A stretch of 64,000 bases of DNA from Nitrosovibrio sp. Nv4 (GCF_900215485.1 NZ_OCMZ01000002.1:62001-126000), one strand, 5' to 3'; shown: positions 33,773 through 44,762, counted from the stretch's first letter. The notes: generated by a model not told the origin, from the letters alone. Made by a program: numbers and translations.

Positions 33773-35330
33773 CCCATTCAATCGTCGAGGGCGGCTTGCC
33801 CGAGATATCATAGACTACGCGGTTGATGCCGCGTACTTCGTTAACAATGCGGTTGGATATTCTGGCGAGCAGGGTGTAAGGAAGCTCGGCCCAGTGAGCC
33901 GTCATGAAGTCTTCGGTTTGCACCGCTCTTAACGCTACTACATAGTCGTAAGTACGTCCGTCGCCCATCACGCCCACTGATTTTACCGGAAGAAATACCG
34001 CAAAGGCCTGGGAGGTTTTTTCATACCAACCGGAGATACGCAGTTCTTCAATAAAAATTGCATCGGCACGGCGCAACAATTGAGCATATTCACGCTTCAC
34101 CTCGCCCAGAATACGCACTCCCAGACCAGGCCCCGGAAAGGGATGGCGGAAGACCATGTCGTGCGGAAGACCGAGTGCCAGTCCCAGTTCCCGCACTTCA
34201 TCCTTGAATAATTCCCGCAAAGGTTCCAGAAGTTTCAGATGCAGCGTGTCGGGCAATCCGCCAACATTATGATGCGATTTGATGGTGTGGGCTTTTTTCG
34301 TTTTCCCGCCGGCGGATTCGATTACGTCCGGATAAATCGTGCCTTGAGCGAGCCATCGGGCATTGGAGATTTTGGCCGCTTCACGCTGAAACACTTCGAC
34401 GAATTCCCGACCGATGACGCGGCGCTTTATTTCCGGATCGGCAATTCCTTCCAGGTGCTTCAGAAACTCTCCGCCGGCATCGACGTGTATGACTTTTACA
34501 CCCAGATTTCTGCTAAAGGCATCCATTACTTGCTCGGCTTCATTGAGCCGCAACAGACCATTGTCCACGAACACGCAGGTAAGCTGTTTATCGATAGCGC
34601 GATGAATCAATGCGGCCGCTACCGATGAATCGACGCCGCCAGACAGACCCAGAATAACTTCGTCGCGGCCCACTTCGGAACGGATTCTGCCGATCGCCTC
34701 TTCCAGATAATCGGGCATGTTCCAGTCGTAGCCTGCTCCGCAGATTTCATGCACGAAGCGTTCGATAATAGCCTTGCCTTGCAGGGTGTGTGTAACCTCC
34801 GGGTGGAATTGAATGCCGTAAAACTTGCGCCTCTCATCCGCTATGGCCGCCAGAGGCGTCGCGGCGTTACTTGCCATGACTTCAAAGCCGGGAGGAAGCG
34901 CCGTTACATTGTCGCCGTGGCTCATCCATACATCGAGAACCTGTTTGCCCGCTGCATCGGTGCGATCATCAATGTCTCGCAGCAGGGTAGTCTGAGCCCT
35001 GATTTGCAATTCCGCGTAACCGAATTCGCGCACTTTGGAATTTTCAACCGCCCCGCCCAATTGCGCTGCCATCGTTTGCATACCGTAGCAAATGCCCATT
35101 ACTGGCACGCCCAACTCGAAGACGATTTGCGGCGCGCGCGGCGTTTTATCCTCTGCTACGGAAGCAGGGCCGCCGGAAAGAATAATACCCACGGGCGAGA
35201 AATCCATGACAGATTGCGAGCTGATATCGCATGGATGAATCTCGCAGTAGACGTTGTTTTCCCGGACTCGGCGGGCAATCAGCTGTGTATATTGGGAGCC
35301 AAAGTCGAGGATGAGTATTTTCTGATGCAT
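33768..35330 (-). CDS. guaA: GMP synthase (glutamine-hydrolysing)
   Basis: This 520-residue enzyme converts XMP to GMP using glutamine and ATP. The N-terminal class I amidotransferase has Cys81 in MGICYGMQ and a later HPEV block. The ATP-pyrophosphatase domain has [10 protein letters not shown], and the C-terminal dimerisation domain ends [18 protein letters not shown]. The ATG at 35330 ([11 protein letters not shown]) fits the family; the frame continues 15 codons upstream to a TTG that is unlikely to be used. It follows guaB by 158 bases in the same direction, as expected for a purine operon. Confidence 0.96.
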   Translation of the reverse strand: MHQKILILDFGSQYTQLIARRVRENNVYCEIHPCDISSQSVMDFSPVGIILSGGPASVAEDKTPRAPQIVFELGVPVMGICYGMQTMAAQLGGAVENSKVREFGYAELQIRAQTTLLRDIDDRTDAAGKQVLDVWMSHGDNVTALPPGFEVMASNAATPLAAIADERRKFYGIQFHPEVTHTLQGKAIIERFVHEICGAGYDWNMPDYLEEAIGRIRSEVGRDEVILGLSGGVDSSVAAALIHRAIDKQLTCVFVDNGLLRLNEAEQVMDAFSRNLGVKVIHVDAGGEFLKHLEGIADPEIKRRVIGREFVEVFQREAAKISNARWLAQGTIYPDVIESAGGKTKKAHTIKSHHNVGGLPDTLHLKLLEPLRELFKDEVRELGLALGLPHDMVFRHPFPGPGLGVRILGEVKREYAQLLRRADAIFIEELRISGWYEKTSQAFAVFLPVKSVGVMGDGRTYDYVVALRAVQTEDFMTAHWAELPYTLLARISNRIVNEVRGINRVVYDISGKPPSTIEWE

Positions 35331-35488
35331 GGTCAGTGCGTCGGCAATTTTGTGAATGACAGCTTCGAACAACAAGAAAGCGGGCGGGAATTAAAAAGAA
35401 GACTGAATCAATGTCGGGCCGTGCCTGGAGAGCGCGTTATTCGCATCATCGACGGCGAGTTTCTGGCGCGACGTATTCGTACCAGAAA

Positions 35489-36949
35489 CTATTCCATGCG
35501 ATAGTTTGGCGCTTCTTTAGTAATCTGCACGTTATGGACGTGAGATTCACGAATACCGGCAGAGGTGATTTCGATAAACTCGGCTTTAGCATGCATGTCG
35601 TCAATTGTTTCGCAGCCAAGATAGCCCATGCCCGAACGTACGCCGCCGATGAGCTGCTGAATAACGGCTGTAACGCTGCCTTTGAAAGGAACCCGCCCTT
35701 CCACGCCTTCCGGCACCAGTTTCCTGGCGTCCTGCTCGGCTTGCTGGAAATAGCGGTCGCTTGAACCTTGCTGCATTGCGGAAAGCGATCCCATTCCACG
35801 GTAGGTCTTATAGGAGCGTCCCTGAAATAGCTCGATTTCTCCAGGCGCTTCCTCGGTGCCAGCGAACAACCCCCCCAGCATCACGCAACTGGCTCCAGCC
35901 GCAATTGCCTTGGCAATATCGCCGGAATAGCGGATGCCACCATCGGAAATCAAGGGAACACCTGTATTTGCCAACGCGTCGGATACATTCCTGATTGCGG
36001 TAATCTGCGGAACCCCTACGCCCGCCACAACGCGGGTGGTGCAAATCGAACCAGGGCCTATTCCGACTTTAACGGCGTCTGCACCCTGGTCAACCAGCGC
36101 TTTGGCAGCCGCTGCAGTAGCAATATTGCCGCCAATAACCTGAATATGGGGAAACCGTTTTTTCACCCACTGTACTCGATCAAGCACGCTCTGGGAATGG
36201 CCGTGCGCGGTATCCACTACTATCACGTCCACGCCTGCTTCCGCTAGCGCTTCTGCGCGTTCGTCACTACCCTCGCCAACCCCGATTGCCGCTCCTACCC
36301 GTAAGCGCCCAAAATCGTCCTTGCATGCATTTGGGTGCTCCGATGTCTTTATAATATCTTTCACGGTAATCAACCCGCGCAACTCGAAATCTCCATTCAC
36401 CACCAGCACGCGTTCCAGCCGGTATTTGTGCAACAGAGTCATTGCTTCCTCACGGCTGGCCCCTTCATTTACGGTGATCAACCGCTCTTTGAGCGTCATG
36501 ATATTTTTGATGGGTTGATCCAGATTGGTTTCGAAGCGGAGATCGCGATTGGTGACGATACCGACGACTTTTGAACCCTCCACTACCGGCAAGCCGGATA
36601 TTTTGTATTTATGGATGAGATTGAGTACGTCGCGCACTGTCATGTCTGGCGGGATGGTGATCGGGTCTTTCACGACACCGCTCTCGAATCGCTTGACGTT
36701 CGCTACATGGGCTGCCTGCGATTCTGCCGGCATATTCTTGTGGATGATGCCTATGCCGCCTTCCTGAGCGAGTGCAATAGCAAGCGGCGCCTCCGTGACC
36801 GTATCCATGGCGGCGGAAACCAGCGGTATGTTCAGAGAAATTTCGCGAGTGAGCCGCGTAGTCAGATTGACGTTGCGCGGCAGGACTACGGAGTGGGCAG
36901 GAAGCAGCAAAACATCGTCAAAGGTTAGAGCTTTCTCAACCAGTCGCAT
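35489..36949 (-). CDS. guaB: IMP dehydrogenase
   Basis: This 486-residue enzyme oxidises IMP to XMP with NAD+, the committed step to guanine nucleotides. A TIM-barrel core carries the active-site loop [15 protein letters not shown] with Cys303. Two CBS domains (about 93-205; [22 protein letters not shown]) interrupt the barrel as usual. The C-terminal part has the flap SSDRYFQ and [10 protein letters not shown]. Length is standard. The message probably starts near 36966, because a TATAAT lies at 36979-36974. It precedes guaA. Confidence 0.97.
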   Translation of the reverse strand: MRLVEKALTFDDVLLLPAHSVVLPRNVNLTTRLTREISLNIPLVSAAMDTVTEAPLAIALAQEGGIGIIHKNMPAESQAAHVANVKRFESGVVKDPITIPPDMTVRDVLNLIHKYKISGLPVVEGSKVVGIVTNRDLRFETNLDQPIKNIMTLKERLITVNEGASREEAMTLLHKYRLERVLVVNGDFELRGLITVKDIIKTSEHPNACKDDFGRLRVGAAIGVGEGSDERAEALAEAGVDVIVVDTAHGHSQSVLDRVQWVKKRFPHIQVIGGNIATAAAAKALVDQGADAVKVGIGPGSICTTRVVAGVGVPQITAIRNVSDALANTGVPLISDGGIRYSGDIAKAIAAGASCVMLGGLFAGTEEAPGEIELFQGRSYKTYRGMGSLSAMQQGSSDRYFQQAEQDARKLVPEGVEGRVPFKGSVTAVIQQLIGGVRSGMGYLGCETIDDMHAKAEFIEITSAGIRESHVHNVQITKEAPNYRME

Positions 36950-36973
36950 GATATTGATCCTTCACAAAGCGGC

Positions 36974-36979
36974 ATTATA
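36974..36979 (-). promoter_or_regulatory. likely -10 box of guaB
   Basis: TATAAT reads on the minus strand, 25 bases before the guaB start codon, in the context GCTATAATGC. No good -35 hexamer is visible at 17 bases. The same 10-base context occurs in front of ccmA. A short leader of about 17-20 bases would result. Confidence 0.5.
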
Positions 36980-37091
36980 GCGAAACCCGGAGATTGCGGG
37001 GGGACAAACCACAGGAATCGGGCGTATTGATCGCGGACAATTATGTCGAAAACATCTGTCTTCGCGGCGCGGGCGATGACGGATTTGCGGT

Positions 37092-37406
37092 TTATTCTCC
37101 GGCCTTCCGCGTTGAGCTGGATTCTTTCGCCCGTTTTCTGCGGCTTTCCTTCGGATCAACGATTAAAGGTCGATAGATTTCGACGCGATCGCGATCTCGC
37201 AGGACCATGCCAGGCTTGACTGACTTGCCAAAAATGCCCAGCTTGTTGCGGGAAAGGTCAATTTCCGGAAAAAGATCGATAATTCCGGAAAACAGCACAG
37301 CCTGCTCTGCTGTTGTTCCTGGCGGCACGCTCAGCCGCCGCATAACCTGGTTCTCCGGCAAAGCGTACGCTACTTCGATCTCAACTTTTCGTTCAGGAGC
37401 TTCCAT
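37092..37406 (-). CDS. rnfH: RnfH family (UPF0125) ubiquitin-like protein
   Basis: This 104-residue protein has the family pattern VEIEVAYALPENQVMRRLSV, GTTAEQAVLFSGI, LFPEIDLSRNKLGIFGK and DRVEIYRPLIVDPKESRRKR. RnfH has a beta-grasp fold and is conserved next to ratA; its role is not known. The ATG at 37406 lies inside the 3' end of ratA (14-base overlap), so translation is coupled. The family N-terminus begins here rather than at the longer upstream frame. Confidence 0.9.
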   Translation of the reverse strand: MEAPERKVEIEVAYALPENQVMRRLSVPPGTTAEQAVLFSGIIDLFPEIDLSRNKLGIFGKSVKPGMVLRDRDRVEIYRPLIVDPKESRRKRAKESSSTRKAGE

Positions 37407-37830
37407 AAACTTCTTCCGCACGTTCAATGAACGCTTCCACAAAGCTATTCGCTATCATGAAAAATACCGGACCCACAAGCTTTTCGAGAAACAGGTGCGC
37501 GAACGTGTAATGCAATCGAAATTCTATTTTGCAGGCATTTTCCGCCAGAGGTATGAAGCGCCAGTGACCGTCAAGGTTCTTGAACGGTCCATTCAGCAGG
37601 GTCATGGTAATCAATTCCGGCGGCTGCCTGATATTCTCGGTAGTGAAACTGTGCTTGATGTGGTGATAGTCGATCTGGACTGTCGCGTGGGTAACCGACT
37701 CATTCTGTGGAACGACGGACGAACCTCCACACCAAGGCAAAAACTTGGGATAGTCTTCTACTGCGTCCACTAGCGCAAACATACGGCTCGCAGAATAACC
37801 GATCAGCACCGATTTCTCGATTTCAGCCAT
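37393..37830 (-). CDS. ratA: RatA family START-domain protein
   Basis: This 145-residue protein has the coenzyme-Q-binding COQ10/RatA pattern: SASRMFALVDAVEDYPKFLPWC, then LNGPFKNLDGHW and the C-terminal helix FFMIANSFVEAFIERAEEVYG. In E. coli RatA was described as inhibiting 70S ribosome association; relatives of this family bind ubiquinone. It is divergent from smpB (96 bases between starts) and overlaps rnfH. The arrangement smpB / ratA-rnfH is widely conserved in beta- and gammaproteobacteria. Confidence 0.92.
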   Translation of the reverse strand: MAEIEKSVLIGYSASRMFALVDAVEDYPKFLPWCGGSSVVPQNESVTHATVQIDYHHIKHSFTTENIRQPPELITMTLLNGPFKNLDGHWRFIPLAENACKIEFRLHYTFAHLFLEKLVGPVFFMIANSFVEAFIERAEEVYGSS

Positions 37831-37926
37831 AAGATAGAGATAAACCGCCCTGATCCAACGAGACCCTATTGAAAGCTGTTAAAATACACCAAACCCGCTT
37901 GGAACTCACCCTTTTTCTTCCTTTAC

Positions 37927-38370
37927 ATGAGTATTATCCAGAATAAAAAAGCTTTTTACGATTATTTTATCGAGGAGAAATATGAAACTGGCGTAGTTTT
38001 CGAGGGTTGGGAGGTCAAGGCTATTCGCGCGGGGCGGGTGCAGTTAAAAGAAGCTTATGTCGTTTTGCGCAACGGGGAACTGTTCCTCATCGGCTGTCAT
38101 ATCAGCCCTTTGTTAGCGGCCTCGACCCATATCCAGCCGGATCCGGTGCGTACCCGAAAGCTGCTGCTACACGCCGAGGAAATTAAACGGCTCATCGGCA
38201 AGGTGGAGCGCGCCGGCTACACGCTGGTACCTTTGGATATGCACTATAAAGCGGGCAAAATCAAACTTGAAATCGGTCTTGCCAAAGGCAAGAAGCAGCA
38301 TGACAAACGCGAATCCGAAAAACAGAAGGAATGGACACGCGACAAGCAGCGATTGATGCGCGCCAAATAA
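37927..38370 (+). CDS. smpB: SsrA-binding protein
   Basis: This 147-residue protein binds tmRNA and brings it to stalled ribosomes for trans-translation. The family pattern is complete: [39 protein letters not shown], the [11 protein letters not shown] stretch and a basic tail ([14 protein letters not shown]) that enters the mRNA channel. Length is slightly below that of E. coli SmpB. No ssrA gene is seen nearby. It is followed by ctaA 32 bases downstream. Confidence 0.96.
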   Translation: MSIIQNKKAFYDYFIEEKYETGVVFEGWEVKAIRAGRVQLKEAYVVLRNGELFLIGCHISPLLAASTHIQPDPVRTRKLLLHAEEIKRLIGKVERAGYTLVPLDMHYKAGKIKLEIGLAKGKKQHDKRESEKQKEWTRDKQRLMRAK

Positions 38371-38402
38371 ATCCTGATGCCCCTTAAATTAAATTATTAG
38401 CC

Positions 38403-39470
38403 ATGCAACTTGCTCAGACATCGTTAATTCCGCCCAAAACCGATTACCATTTCGCCATGCAAAAACCCATCGCCATCTGGCTGCTTGCTTGCTGTGCGCT
38501 GGTATTTGCCATGGTGGTTGTCGGCGGCGTCACCCGGCTTACCCATTCGGGATTGTCCATTGTCGAATGGCAGCCCATCGTTGGCACCATGCCCCCGCTC
38601 AGTCAAAGTGATTGGGACGAACTTTTTGAAAAATATCATCAGACGCCTCAGTATAAAAAGATCAATCTCGGCATGAGCCTGGATGAATTCAAAAGCATTT
38701 TCTGGTGGGAATATTTCCACCGGTTGCTGGGGCGTGTCATCGGACTGGCTTTTTTTATTCCCTTCTTGTATTTCATTGCAAAAAAGGCAATAGACCGGCC
38801 ATTGGGCCTCAAACTAGCCGGAATCTTCTTGTTGGGTGGGTTGCAGGGAGGGATGGGGTGGTACATGGTAAAAAGCGGACTGGTAGATAATCCGCACGTC
38901 AGTCAATACCGCCTCACCGCCCATTTGGGACTTGCCTTCGCTATTTATGCCGCCATGTTTTGGGTGGCGATGGATCTGCTCTACCCCAGCGGCATATCGC
39001 TTGCGAACAGCGGGCTACGCAGTTTACGCCGTTTTTCGATCGCACTGACCTCGCTGATATTCGTAATGATCCTATCCGGAGGGTTTGTGGCCGGTATCCA
39101 GGCGGGCCTGGCCTACAACACTTTTCCTCTGATGGATGGTCACATCGTCCCGCCGGAATTATTCATGCTGGAACCATGGTACCGAAATTTCTTCGACAAT
39201 ATGACGACGGTGCAATTCGATCATCGCCTTATTGCCTGGACGCTCGCGATTCTAGTACCGATTTTCTGGTATAAGTCCAGAAGCCTGCCGCTTGATGGTT
39301 CAGCTCGTCTTGCATGCAGTCTGCTACTGATCATGCTGGCAGTACAGATAAGTCTGGGTATTTCCACCTTGCTGCTCGTCGTTCCGCTGAAGCTGGCGGC
39401 AGCTCACCAAGCGGGAGCGGTGTTGCTGTTTACCGCCGCCCTGTGGGTCAATCACCGGTTACGCAGCTAA
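38403..39470 (+). CDS. ctaA: heme A synthase
   Basis: This 355-residue membrane protein with about eight helices has the CtaA/COX15 hallmarks: [36 protein letters not shown] (heme-ligand His), [17 protein letters not shown], and a C-terminal QFDHRLIAW and AAAHQAGA. It oxidises heme O to heme A for aa3-type cytochrome oxidases. It has the type 2 layout without the extra cysteine pair. It stands apart from the oxidase genes, directly after smpB and in front of a 316-base stretch without a supported gene. Confidence 0.93.
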   Translation: MQLAQTSLIPPKTDYHFAMQKPIAIWLLACCALVFAMVVVGGVTRLTHSGLSIVEWQPIVGTMPPLSQSDWDELFEKYHQTPQYKKINLGMSLDEFKSIFWWEYFHRLLGRVIGLAFFIPFLYFIAKKAIDRPLGLKLAGIFLLGGLQGGMGWYMVKSGLVDNPHVSQYRLTAHLGLAFAIYAAMFWVAMDLLYPSGISLANSGLRSLRRFSIALTSLIFVMILSGGFVAGIQAGLAYNTFPLMDGHIVPPELFMLEPWYRNFFDNMTTVQFDHRLIAWTLAILVPIFWYKSRSLPLDGSARLACSLLLIMLAVQISLGISTLLLVVPLKLAAAHQAGAVLLFTAALWVNHRLRS

Positions 39471-39786
39471 GTCGGGAACAGGCCTGGTATTTTGTGGCAC
39501 AACGCGTATGGGGCGAACGGGGGGCGCATGCTCATTGCCATACTATCCGGTTACAAACGACGCGCCAATTCCTGACTTCAATCCCTGTGCGAGTTCCATG
39601 AAGGGTCTACCGACGATCCGGACTGCAATACTGGCGCCGGCTGCTGGGCTGGAAGCAGACCAACCTAAGCGGTAGTTAACTTTCGGAGTCGGGAAGGCCG
39701 AAGATGAGCGTTTCAGCAGCGACGAGCTGCTGGAAAAACTTTGGTACGGTTCTTCCAAATTCTGCCTGCTTCAAACAACTATCTGT
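39471..39786. other. 316 bases without a supported gene
   Basis: This is the convergent region between ctaA and ccmI. Short open frames run in several directions, one of them a plus-strand frame of about 58 codons from 39687 into ccmI, but none has a ribosome site or a recognisable motif. No hairpin with a T-run was found. Confidence 0.4.
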
Positions 39787-41103
39787 CTACGGCAGTTGCT
39801 GGTCAATTACAAAATTAATACCCTTGCTGCCAATCCTGATGGGTTCGCTGAAACCCTGTAGATCACCGCTTTGTGGCATAGGAGATCCGGATTTAGAGAT
39901 TCTGGCGCCCACCACTACCTCATTGGGAAAAGTGGATAGCTGGACGCCAGACCTGGCCATGGAGTCATTCAGCGAAAAGGATGCAGGTAAATCCTTGACT
40001 TGCAGGCGCAGCGTCGCCAGTGGTGCTTTTGGACCGGTTTTAGCGCGGGCAAAAATATACAAACTGTCATTGGGAGATGCCTTGCCAGCCAAGGCGGGGC
40101 TTAATGTCACCGTACCGGAAAGCGAGCCTGATGTGGCAGCGCCAGCCGCCGCCACCGACTCCGGTTTGCTCTCTCCAGGAGGGGGCGCCTGACTGCCCGG
40201 CGACCGATCCTGCGCTCTTGCAACTAAACTACCTTTTCCTGTCGCCAGAGATTTTGCTTCCGCAATACTGTTGTTGACAGATTGCATCAGCTCGGCCTCT
40301 GACGGCGGGATAAGCGCCAGTAATTTTTCCCAGTAGGCGGCCGCCTCTTTGTATTTTTTCTGCTCAAATTCGGCGGTGCCCGCCAGTGCCAGCGCCTTGG
40401 GATTGCTGGGATCGAGGCGCAGTGCCTTGTTGATCAGCTCCAAAGGTTTCCCCAGCAGACTGCCGTTGTTCGTCATCGCAACAATATCGGCATAATCGGT
40501 AAGGAATTCCGGATTATCAGGGGACAAGGCAAGCACTTTTTCGTAAGCATCCTTTGCTTCGTTGAAACGTTGCATCATTGCGTAGGTACGACCCAGCATG
40601 AGCCAGCCTTCTACATCATCGGGCTGCTCCTGGAGGCGTGCAGTCAGGTTTTCCAGCACGGACGAAATGTTTGCGTGACTGCCATCGTCCGTTGCGCCAG
40701 CCATCGGCATCTGCTCCATGGCAGGTTGTGGCAGCAACGCTTTCGTATTGCCAAGCCAGAGATAGAGTGATATTGCCAGAAGCGGTACTATCAGAGTTGT
40801 CAATGTTATGGTCGCAACATTGCGGTTGCCGCCCATAATTGCCGCAGTCATGGTTTCTCCTTCGGGTATGTCCTGCAGCATCCGGTGCTGTAATTCCCGC
40901 TTGCTTTGTTCGTATTGCTCGCGAGTCAGAACGTCGTTGAGGAAATCGCTATCGAGTTCGGCCAGTTGATCGCGATAGATGCTGATATTGGTCGCATCGC
41001 GCTCGACACCCTCTTGACGATTCTTTTTACTCCACAATGTCGGGAGGACGAACAGCAACGCACCGACAATAAATATGCCGGCTACCACCCAGAATGACGT
41101 CAT
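39787..41103 (-). CDS. ccmI: cytochrome c biogenesis protein CcmI (CycH)
   Basis: This 438-residue protein has two membrane helices (about 4-22 and 97-115) and a cytoplasmic loop with the CcmI pattern IYRDQLAELDSDFLNDVLTREQYEQSK. A TPR region (about 150-270; GWLMLGRTYAMMQRFNEAKDAYEKVL) and a C-terminal beta-domain (about 335-438) follow. It presents apocytochrome c to the heme ligation complex with CcmF and CcmH. It is the last gene of the ccm operon and overlaps ccmH by ATGA. Confidence 0.9.
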   Translation of the reverse strand: MTSFWVVAGIFIVGALLFVLPTLWSKKNRQEGVERDATNISIYRDQLAELDSDFLNDVLTREQYEQSKRELQHRMLQDIPEGETMTAAIMGGNRNVATITLTTLIVPLLAISLYLWLGNTKALLPQPAMEQMPMAGATDDGSHANISSVLENLTARLQEQPDDVEGWLMLGRTYAMMQRFNEAKDAYEKVLALSPDNPEFLTDYADIVAMTNNGSLLGKPLELINKALRLDPSNPKALALAGTAEFEQKKYKEAAAYWEKLLALIPPSEAELMQSVNNSIAEAKSLATGKGSLVARAQDRSPGSQAPPPGESKPESVAAAGAATSGSLSGTVTLSPALAGKASPNDSLYIFARAKTGPKAPLATLRLQVKDLPASFSLNDSMARSGVQLSTFPNEVVVGARISKSGSPMPQSGDLQGFSEPIRIGSKGINFVIDQQLP

Positions 41104-41648
41104 GCGTTGTTACCCTTGCTTTCCTTTAGCAGGGCTTCAGCCTGCTTGCGCTGCTGCTCGGATAGCATTGGTTCTTCAGTCTGGCTACGACGGCGTTTGA
41201 GGTAAACAACCAGTATTACTGCCCCCATTATCAGAAAAATGAAAGGACCGAACCACAGGAAGATTGTCGTAGGCTTGACCGGCGGGTTATAGAGCACAAA
41301 ATCCCCATAACGCGCTACCAAAAAATCAACAATTTCCTTATCACTTTTGTTAGCCCGCATCTGTTCGCGGATTTCACGTCTCAAGTCGTTGGCAAAATCT
41401 GCTCGAGAACCGGCCAGCGATTCGTTCTGGCATACGAGGCAGCGTAAATCTTCCGACAACGCAATCATGCGTCTTTCGATTTCGGGATCCTCGGCCACCG
41501 GCGCAGCTTCCTTAGCCCATCCAGGGGATAGCAAAAGCATCAAGGCGAGCATCAGGATTATTTTCCCCATGCAAAAAAAATGTTCTCGCATAATGAAGCG
41601 CGTGTGCGCGGAAACAGGATTCACTGATGGAAATAAAAGCGCTGTCAT
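41100..41648 (-). CDS. ccmH: cytochrome c biogenesis protein CcmH
   Basis: The 182 residues contain the apocytochrome-reducing motif RCLVCQN (Cys70 and Cys73), the NDLRREIREQM and LVARYGDFVLYNPP blocks, and a C-terminal membrane helix (about 128-148). The start at 41648 overlaps ccmG by ATGA and has AAGGAG eight bases upstream. This gives a 26-residue stretch before the apparent signal peptide that begins at the internal Met27; that Met (41570) would give the usual family length, so the real start remains open. Confidence 0.9.
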   Translation of the reverse strand: MTALLFPSVNPVSAHTRFIMREHFFCMGKIILMLALMLLLSPGWAKEAAPVAEDPEIERRMIALSEDLRCLVCQNESLAGSRADFANDLRREIREQMRANKSDKEIVDFLVARYGDFVLYNPPVKPTTIFLWFGPFIFLIMGAVILVVYLKRRRSQTEEPMLSEQQRKQAEALLKESKGNNA

Positions 41649-42169
41649 CCCTGCAACTCCTTCACCAGCGGCAAAATTTTTGACTCCAGTGCTTCCACTG
41701 TGACAGGACCTATCTGTTTGTATCGGATCACCCCGTTCTTGTCGATAACATAAGTTTCCGGCACGCCATAGACGCCATATTCTATGCCGGTCCTACCTTC
41801 CGGGTCTCGGACACTGACGGTATATGGATCTCCGAACTGCCTCAGCCATTGCAAAGCCAGGTCCCGCTCATCCTTATAGTTGAGGCCGTAGACGGGGACT
41901 ATTCCGGACTTGGCCAGCTCAACCAGTATGGGGTGCTCTTCGCGGCAGGAAACACACCATGAAGCCCAGACATTCAGCAGCCATACCTTGCCTAGATTAT
42001 CTTTCGACGTAAGCGTTTTTTCCGATTCATGCAGCTGTTCCAGCTGGAAAACGGGGGCAGGCTTGCCGATTAACGGTGAAGGGACCTGCCGGGGATTGAG
42101 ATTCAGACCTACCAGCAGAAAACCGACAAGCACGATGAATGCCGCCAATGGCAGCAGGAAACGCGTCAT
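41645..42169 (-). CDS. ccmG: thiol:disulfide interchange protein CcmG (DsbE)
   Basis: This 174-residue thioredoxin-like protein is anchored by an N-terminal helix (about 4-22). Its active site is WCVSC (Cys72 and Cys75), and a cis-proline region GVPETYVID follows. It keeps the CcmH and apocytochrome CxxCH cysteines reduced for heme attachment. It overlaps both neighbours by ATGA, as is usual for a tightly packed ccm operon. Confidence 0.93.
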   Translation of the reverse strand: MTRFLLPLAAFIVLVGFLLVGLNLNPRQVPSPLIGKPAPVFQLEQLHESEKTLTSKDNLGKVWLLNVWASWCVSCREEHPILVELAKSGIVPVYGLNYKDERDLALQWLRQFGDPYTVSVRDPEGRTGIEYGVYGVPETYVIDKNGVIRYKQIGPVTVEALESKILPLVKELQG

Positions 42170-44205
42170 GCCTTCTTGCTCCTCGCAATCATGGGCGCAG
42201 CCGGAGCCTTCTTGCCAGCGGGGATTTTCTTGCCGCTAGCTTTTCTGTCATCGGCAGGTTCACGTTCCTCGCGTGGCGATAGACGATAACGCCTGTCAGT
42301 TACGGCCAGCGCGCCTCCAAAGGCCATCAGCAAGCACCCAAACCAGATCCAGTCGACGAATGGCTTATGGTAAACCCGTACCACCCATGCTCCGTTCTCA
42401 AGCGGTTCGCCCAAGGCAACATACAGGTCGCGCAGGAAACCGGTATCGATCGCAGCTTCCGTCATAGCCATTCCAGAGGCGTTGTAAACCCGTTTTTCAG
42501 GTTCCATGACGCCAACTTTTTCGCCGTTCCGCAGGACATCCACATTGCCGATATCGGCAATGTAATTGGGGCCCGGCGCCTTTTTAGCGCCATTGAAGCG
42601 GAATGTGTAGCCACCGACCTCCACCGTTTCGCCAATTGCCATGCGCACATCTTTTTCGGTTTCATAACCACCGACCAGCGTTACACCGATAACGAAGACC
42701 GCTATACCCAGATGCGCAAAATGCATGCCGTAGTAGCTACGCGATTGTGCGGCAAGTTTTGCGAATAAACCTATCTTGCCACTGCTCCGTAATCGGTGCG
42801 TCAGGCTGACGGCTATGGTGGAAATTACCCAGAAAGCGAGCAGCAAACCGAAACTTACGAAAGGTTTCCATTCACCCATGACAAACGGCATCAGCAGGGC
42901 GGTGACGAGACTCACGGCAAAAGCCCAGCGCAAGCGTATTGCGAGTTCAGGTATGCTTGCCTGTTTCCAGCGCGCAAGGGGACCAACACCCATCAAAAAT
43001 ATTGCGGGCGTCATCAATGGCACGAATACGGCTTCGAAATAGGGAGGCCCGACCGATATTTTTCCGAGCTCAAGCGCATCCATGATCAGCGGATAAAGCG
43101 TACCCAGCAGAATGCTGCCCGCCGCGACCATCATCAATAGATTATTGCCAAGCAGCATCGATTCTCTCGAAACCAGTTCAAATTTGCCACCCAGGCCAAT
43201 TTTTGGTGCGCGCCAGGCAAAAAGCAGCAGGGAACTCCCTATGACGATAACCAGAAAGGCGAGGATGAATATGCCGCGCTTGGGATCCGTTGCAAAAGCA
43301 TGCACCGAAGTCAATACCCCCGAGCGAACCAGGAATGTACCGAGGAGGCTCAAGGAAAACGCACATATTGCCAGGAGCACCGTCCAGCTCTTGAAGCCTC
43401 CCCGTTTTTCGGTTACTGCAAGGGAGTGAACCAGCGCCGTTCCCACCAGCCATGGCATGAACGAGGCGTTTTCAACGGGATCCCAGAACCACCAGCCGCC
43501 CCATCCGAGTTCATAATAGGCCCACCAGCTTCCCAGCATGATACCGATGGTGAGAAACAACCATGCGACCGTCGTCCATGGACGTGACCAACGCGCCCAG
43601 GTTGCGTCCATTTGTCCACTTAACAGCGCGGAAATAGCGAAGGCGAATGCGACTGAAAAGCCTACGTAACCCATATAAAGCATAGGTGGATGGACAACCA
43701 TGCCCGGGTCCTGCAGCAACGGGTTAAGATCGCTTCCTTCCATTGCGCCCGGCAGCATTCGTTCGAAAGGGTTGGAAGTGAAAAGCATGAATAAAATAAA
43801 ACCAACGCTCACCAGGCCCATAACGCCTAGCACCCGCGCCACCATGTCGTTAGGCAAATGGCGGCTGAAGACACTGACTGCAACCGACCAGCTCGCCAGC
43901 ATCAATGTCCACAGCAACAAGGAGCCTTCATGCGAACCCCAGGTGGCCGCAAACCGATACTCCACCGGCAATTTCGAATTGGAGTTTTGCGCGACATTTA
44001 TTACCGAGAAGTCGCTGGTGACGAATGAATAGGCCAGACAGAAAAATGCGATGACGACAAATACAAACTGTCCCTGAACTACCGGACGCGCGAGCGCAAT
44101 CCAGGAGGGTATGCCACGGGCGGCACCAATAATGGGCAGGGTACCTTGTATAAGTGCCAGCAGAAGGGCGAGTATCAGAGCGAAATTACCAAGTTCTGGG
44201 ATCAT
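42166..44205 (-). CDS. ccmF: heme lyase subunit CcmF
   Basis: This 679-residue polytopic protein of the heme-handling family has the WWD domain WGGWWFWDPVENASFMPWL (about 235-253) and conserved histidines flanking it. Many membrane helices and a C-terminal soluble loop follow. It forms the cytochrome c synthetase core with CcmH and CcmI and takes heme from CcmE. A basic tail rich in K, A and P (after about 655) is an unusual extra. A 107-base gap separates it from ccmE upstream, the only loose joint between ccmC and ccmI. Confidence 0.95.
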   Translation of the reverse strand: MIPELGNFALILALLLALIQGTLPIIGAARGIPSWIALARPVVQGQFVFVVIAFFCLAYSFVTSDFSVINVAQNSNSKLPVEYRFAATWGSHEGSLLLWTLMLASWSVAVSVFSRHLPNDMVARVLGVMGLVSVGFILFMLFTSNPFERMLPGAMEGSDLNPLLQDPGMVVHPPMLYMGYVGFSVAFAFAISALLSGQMDATWARWSRPWTTVAWLFLTIGIMLGSWWAYYELGWGGWWFWDPVENASFMPWLVGTALVHSLAVTEKRGGFKSWTVLLAICAFSLSLLGTFLVRSGVLTSVHAFATDPKRGIFILAFLVIVIGSSLLLFAWRAPKIGLGGKFELVSRESMLLGNNLLMMVAAGSILLGTLYPLIMDALELGKISVGPPYFEAVFVPLMTPAIFLMGVGPLARWKQASIPELAIRLRWAFAVSLVTALLMPFVMGEWKPFVSFGLLLAFWVISTIAVSLTHRLRSSGKIGLFAKLAAQSRSYYGMHFAHLGIAVFVIGVTLVGGYETEKDVRMAIGETVEVGGYTFRFNGAKKAPGPNYIADIGNVDVLRNGEKVGVMEPEKRVYNASGMAMTEAAIDTGFLRDLYVALGEPLENGAWVVRVYHKPFVDWIWFGCLLMAFGGALAVTDRRYRLSPREEREPADDRKASGKKIPAGKKAPAAPMIARSKKA

Positions 44206-44312
44206 GGTCGGGGCTATGAGTTATGGATTGAAAATAGAAAATGTGGCCAGGATTGGGCCAGGTTTGAAAGGTTTCCGGTCCTGCCAAACCTCCGCCCACA
44301 ATATTATTCGTG

Positions 44313-44762
44313 CTATTGCACCAGCACCGTTTTACGTGCCTTATCCGCCTGGTCCAACGCGTCCGCGGCTTCCGGCGGCATGTAATTTTCATCGTGTTTT
44401 GCGAGTACCTCGTCTGCGCGGAAAACGCCATCCTGCGCCAGTTTTCCCTGAGCTACCACACCTTTGCCTTCCTTGAACAAATCGGGAAGAATGCCTGTAT
44501 ACACTACCGGAATAACTTTTGCGGTATCCGTCACCACGAAATTCACTGTCACGCCATCGTTCTGACGCTTGACGCTGCCTTCTTCCACGAGGCCGCCGAT
44601 ACGAAAGCTCTTGCCCATGGGAGCTTCCTTGTTGGCTACCTGGGTAGGGCTGAAGAAAAATACCAGATTGCTCTGGAATGCATTCAAAACCAGTATGGAA
44701 GCAACGCCCAATGCGGTTACGCTTGAGGCGATGATTGCCAGTTTTTTATGACGTGGTTTCAT
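44313..44762 (-). CDS. ccmE: periplasmic heme chaperone CcmE
   Basis: The 149 residues comprise an N-terminal anchor (about 8-28) and an OB-fold with [14 protein letters not shown] and [21 protein letters not shown]. The covalent heme site is H123 with Y127 in [10 protein letters not shown]. CcmE receives heme from CcmC and passes it to CcmF. The ATG at 44762 overlaps the ccmD stop by ATGA. A histidine (not cysteine) ligand marks it as the classical type. Confidence 0.94.
   Translation of the reverse strand: MKPRHKKLAIIASSVTALGVASILVLNAFQSNLVFFFSPTQVANKEAPMGKSFRIGGLVEEGSVKRQNDGVTVNFVVTDTAKVIPVVYTGILPDLFKEGKGVVAQGKLAQDGVFRADEVLAKHDENYMPPEAADALDQADKARKTVLVQ

Noticed and set aside
39687-39861. 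58-codon plus-strand frame between ctaA and ccmI
   Set aside because: It runs into the antisense of ccmI, has no start with a ribosome site, and is not recognisable.
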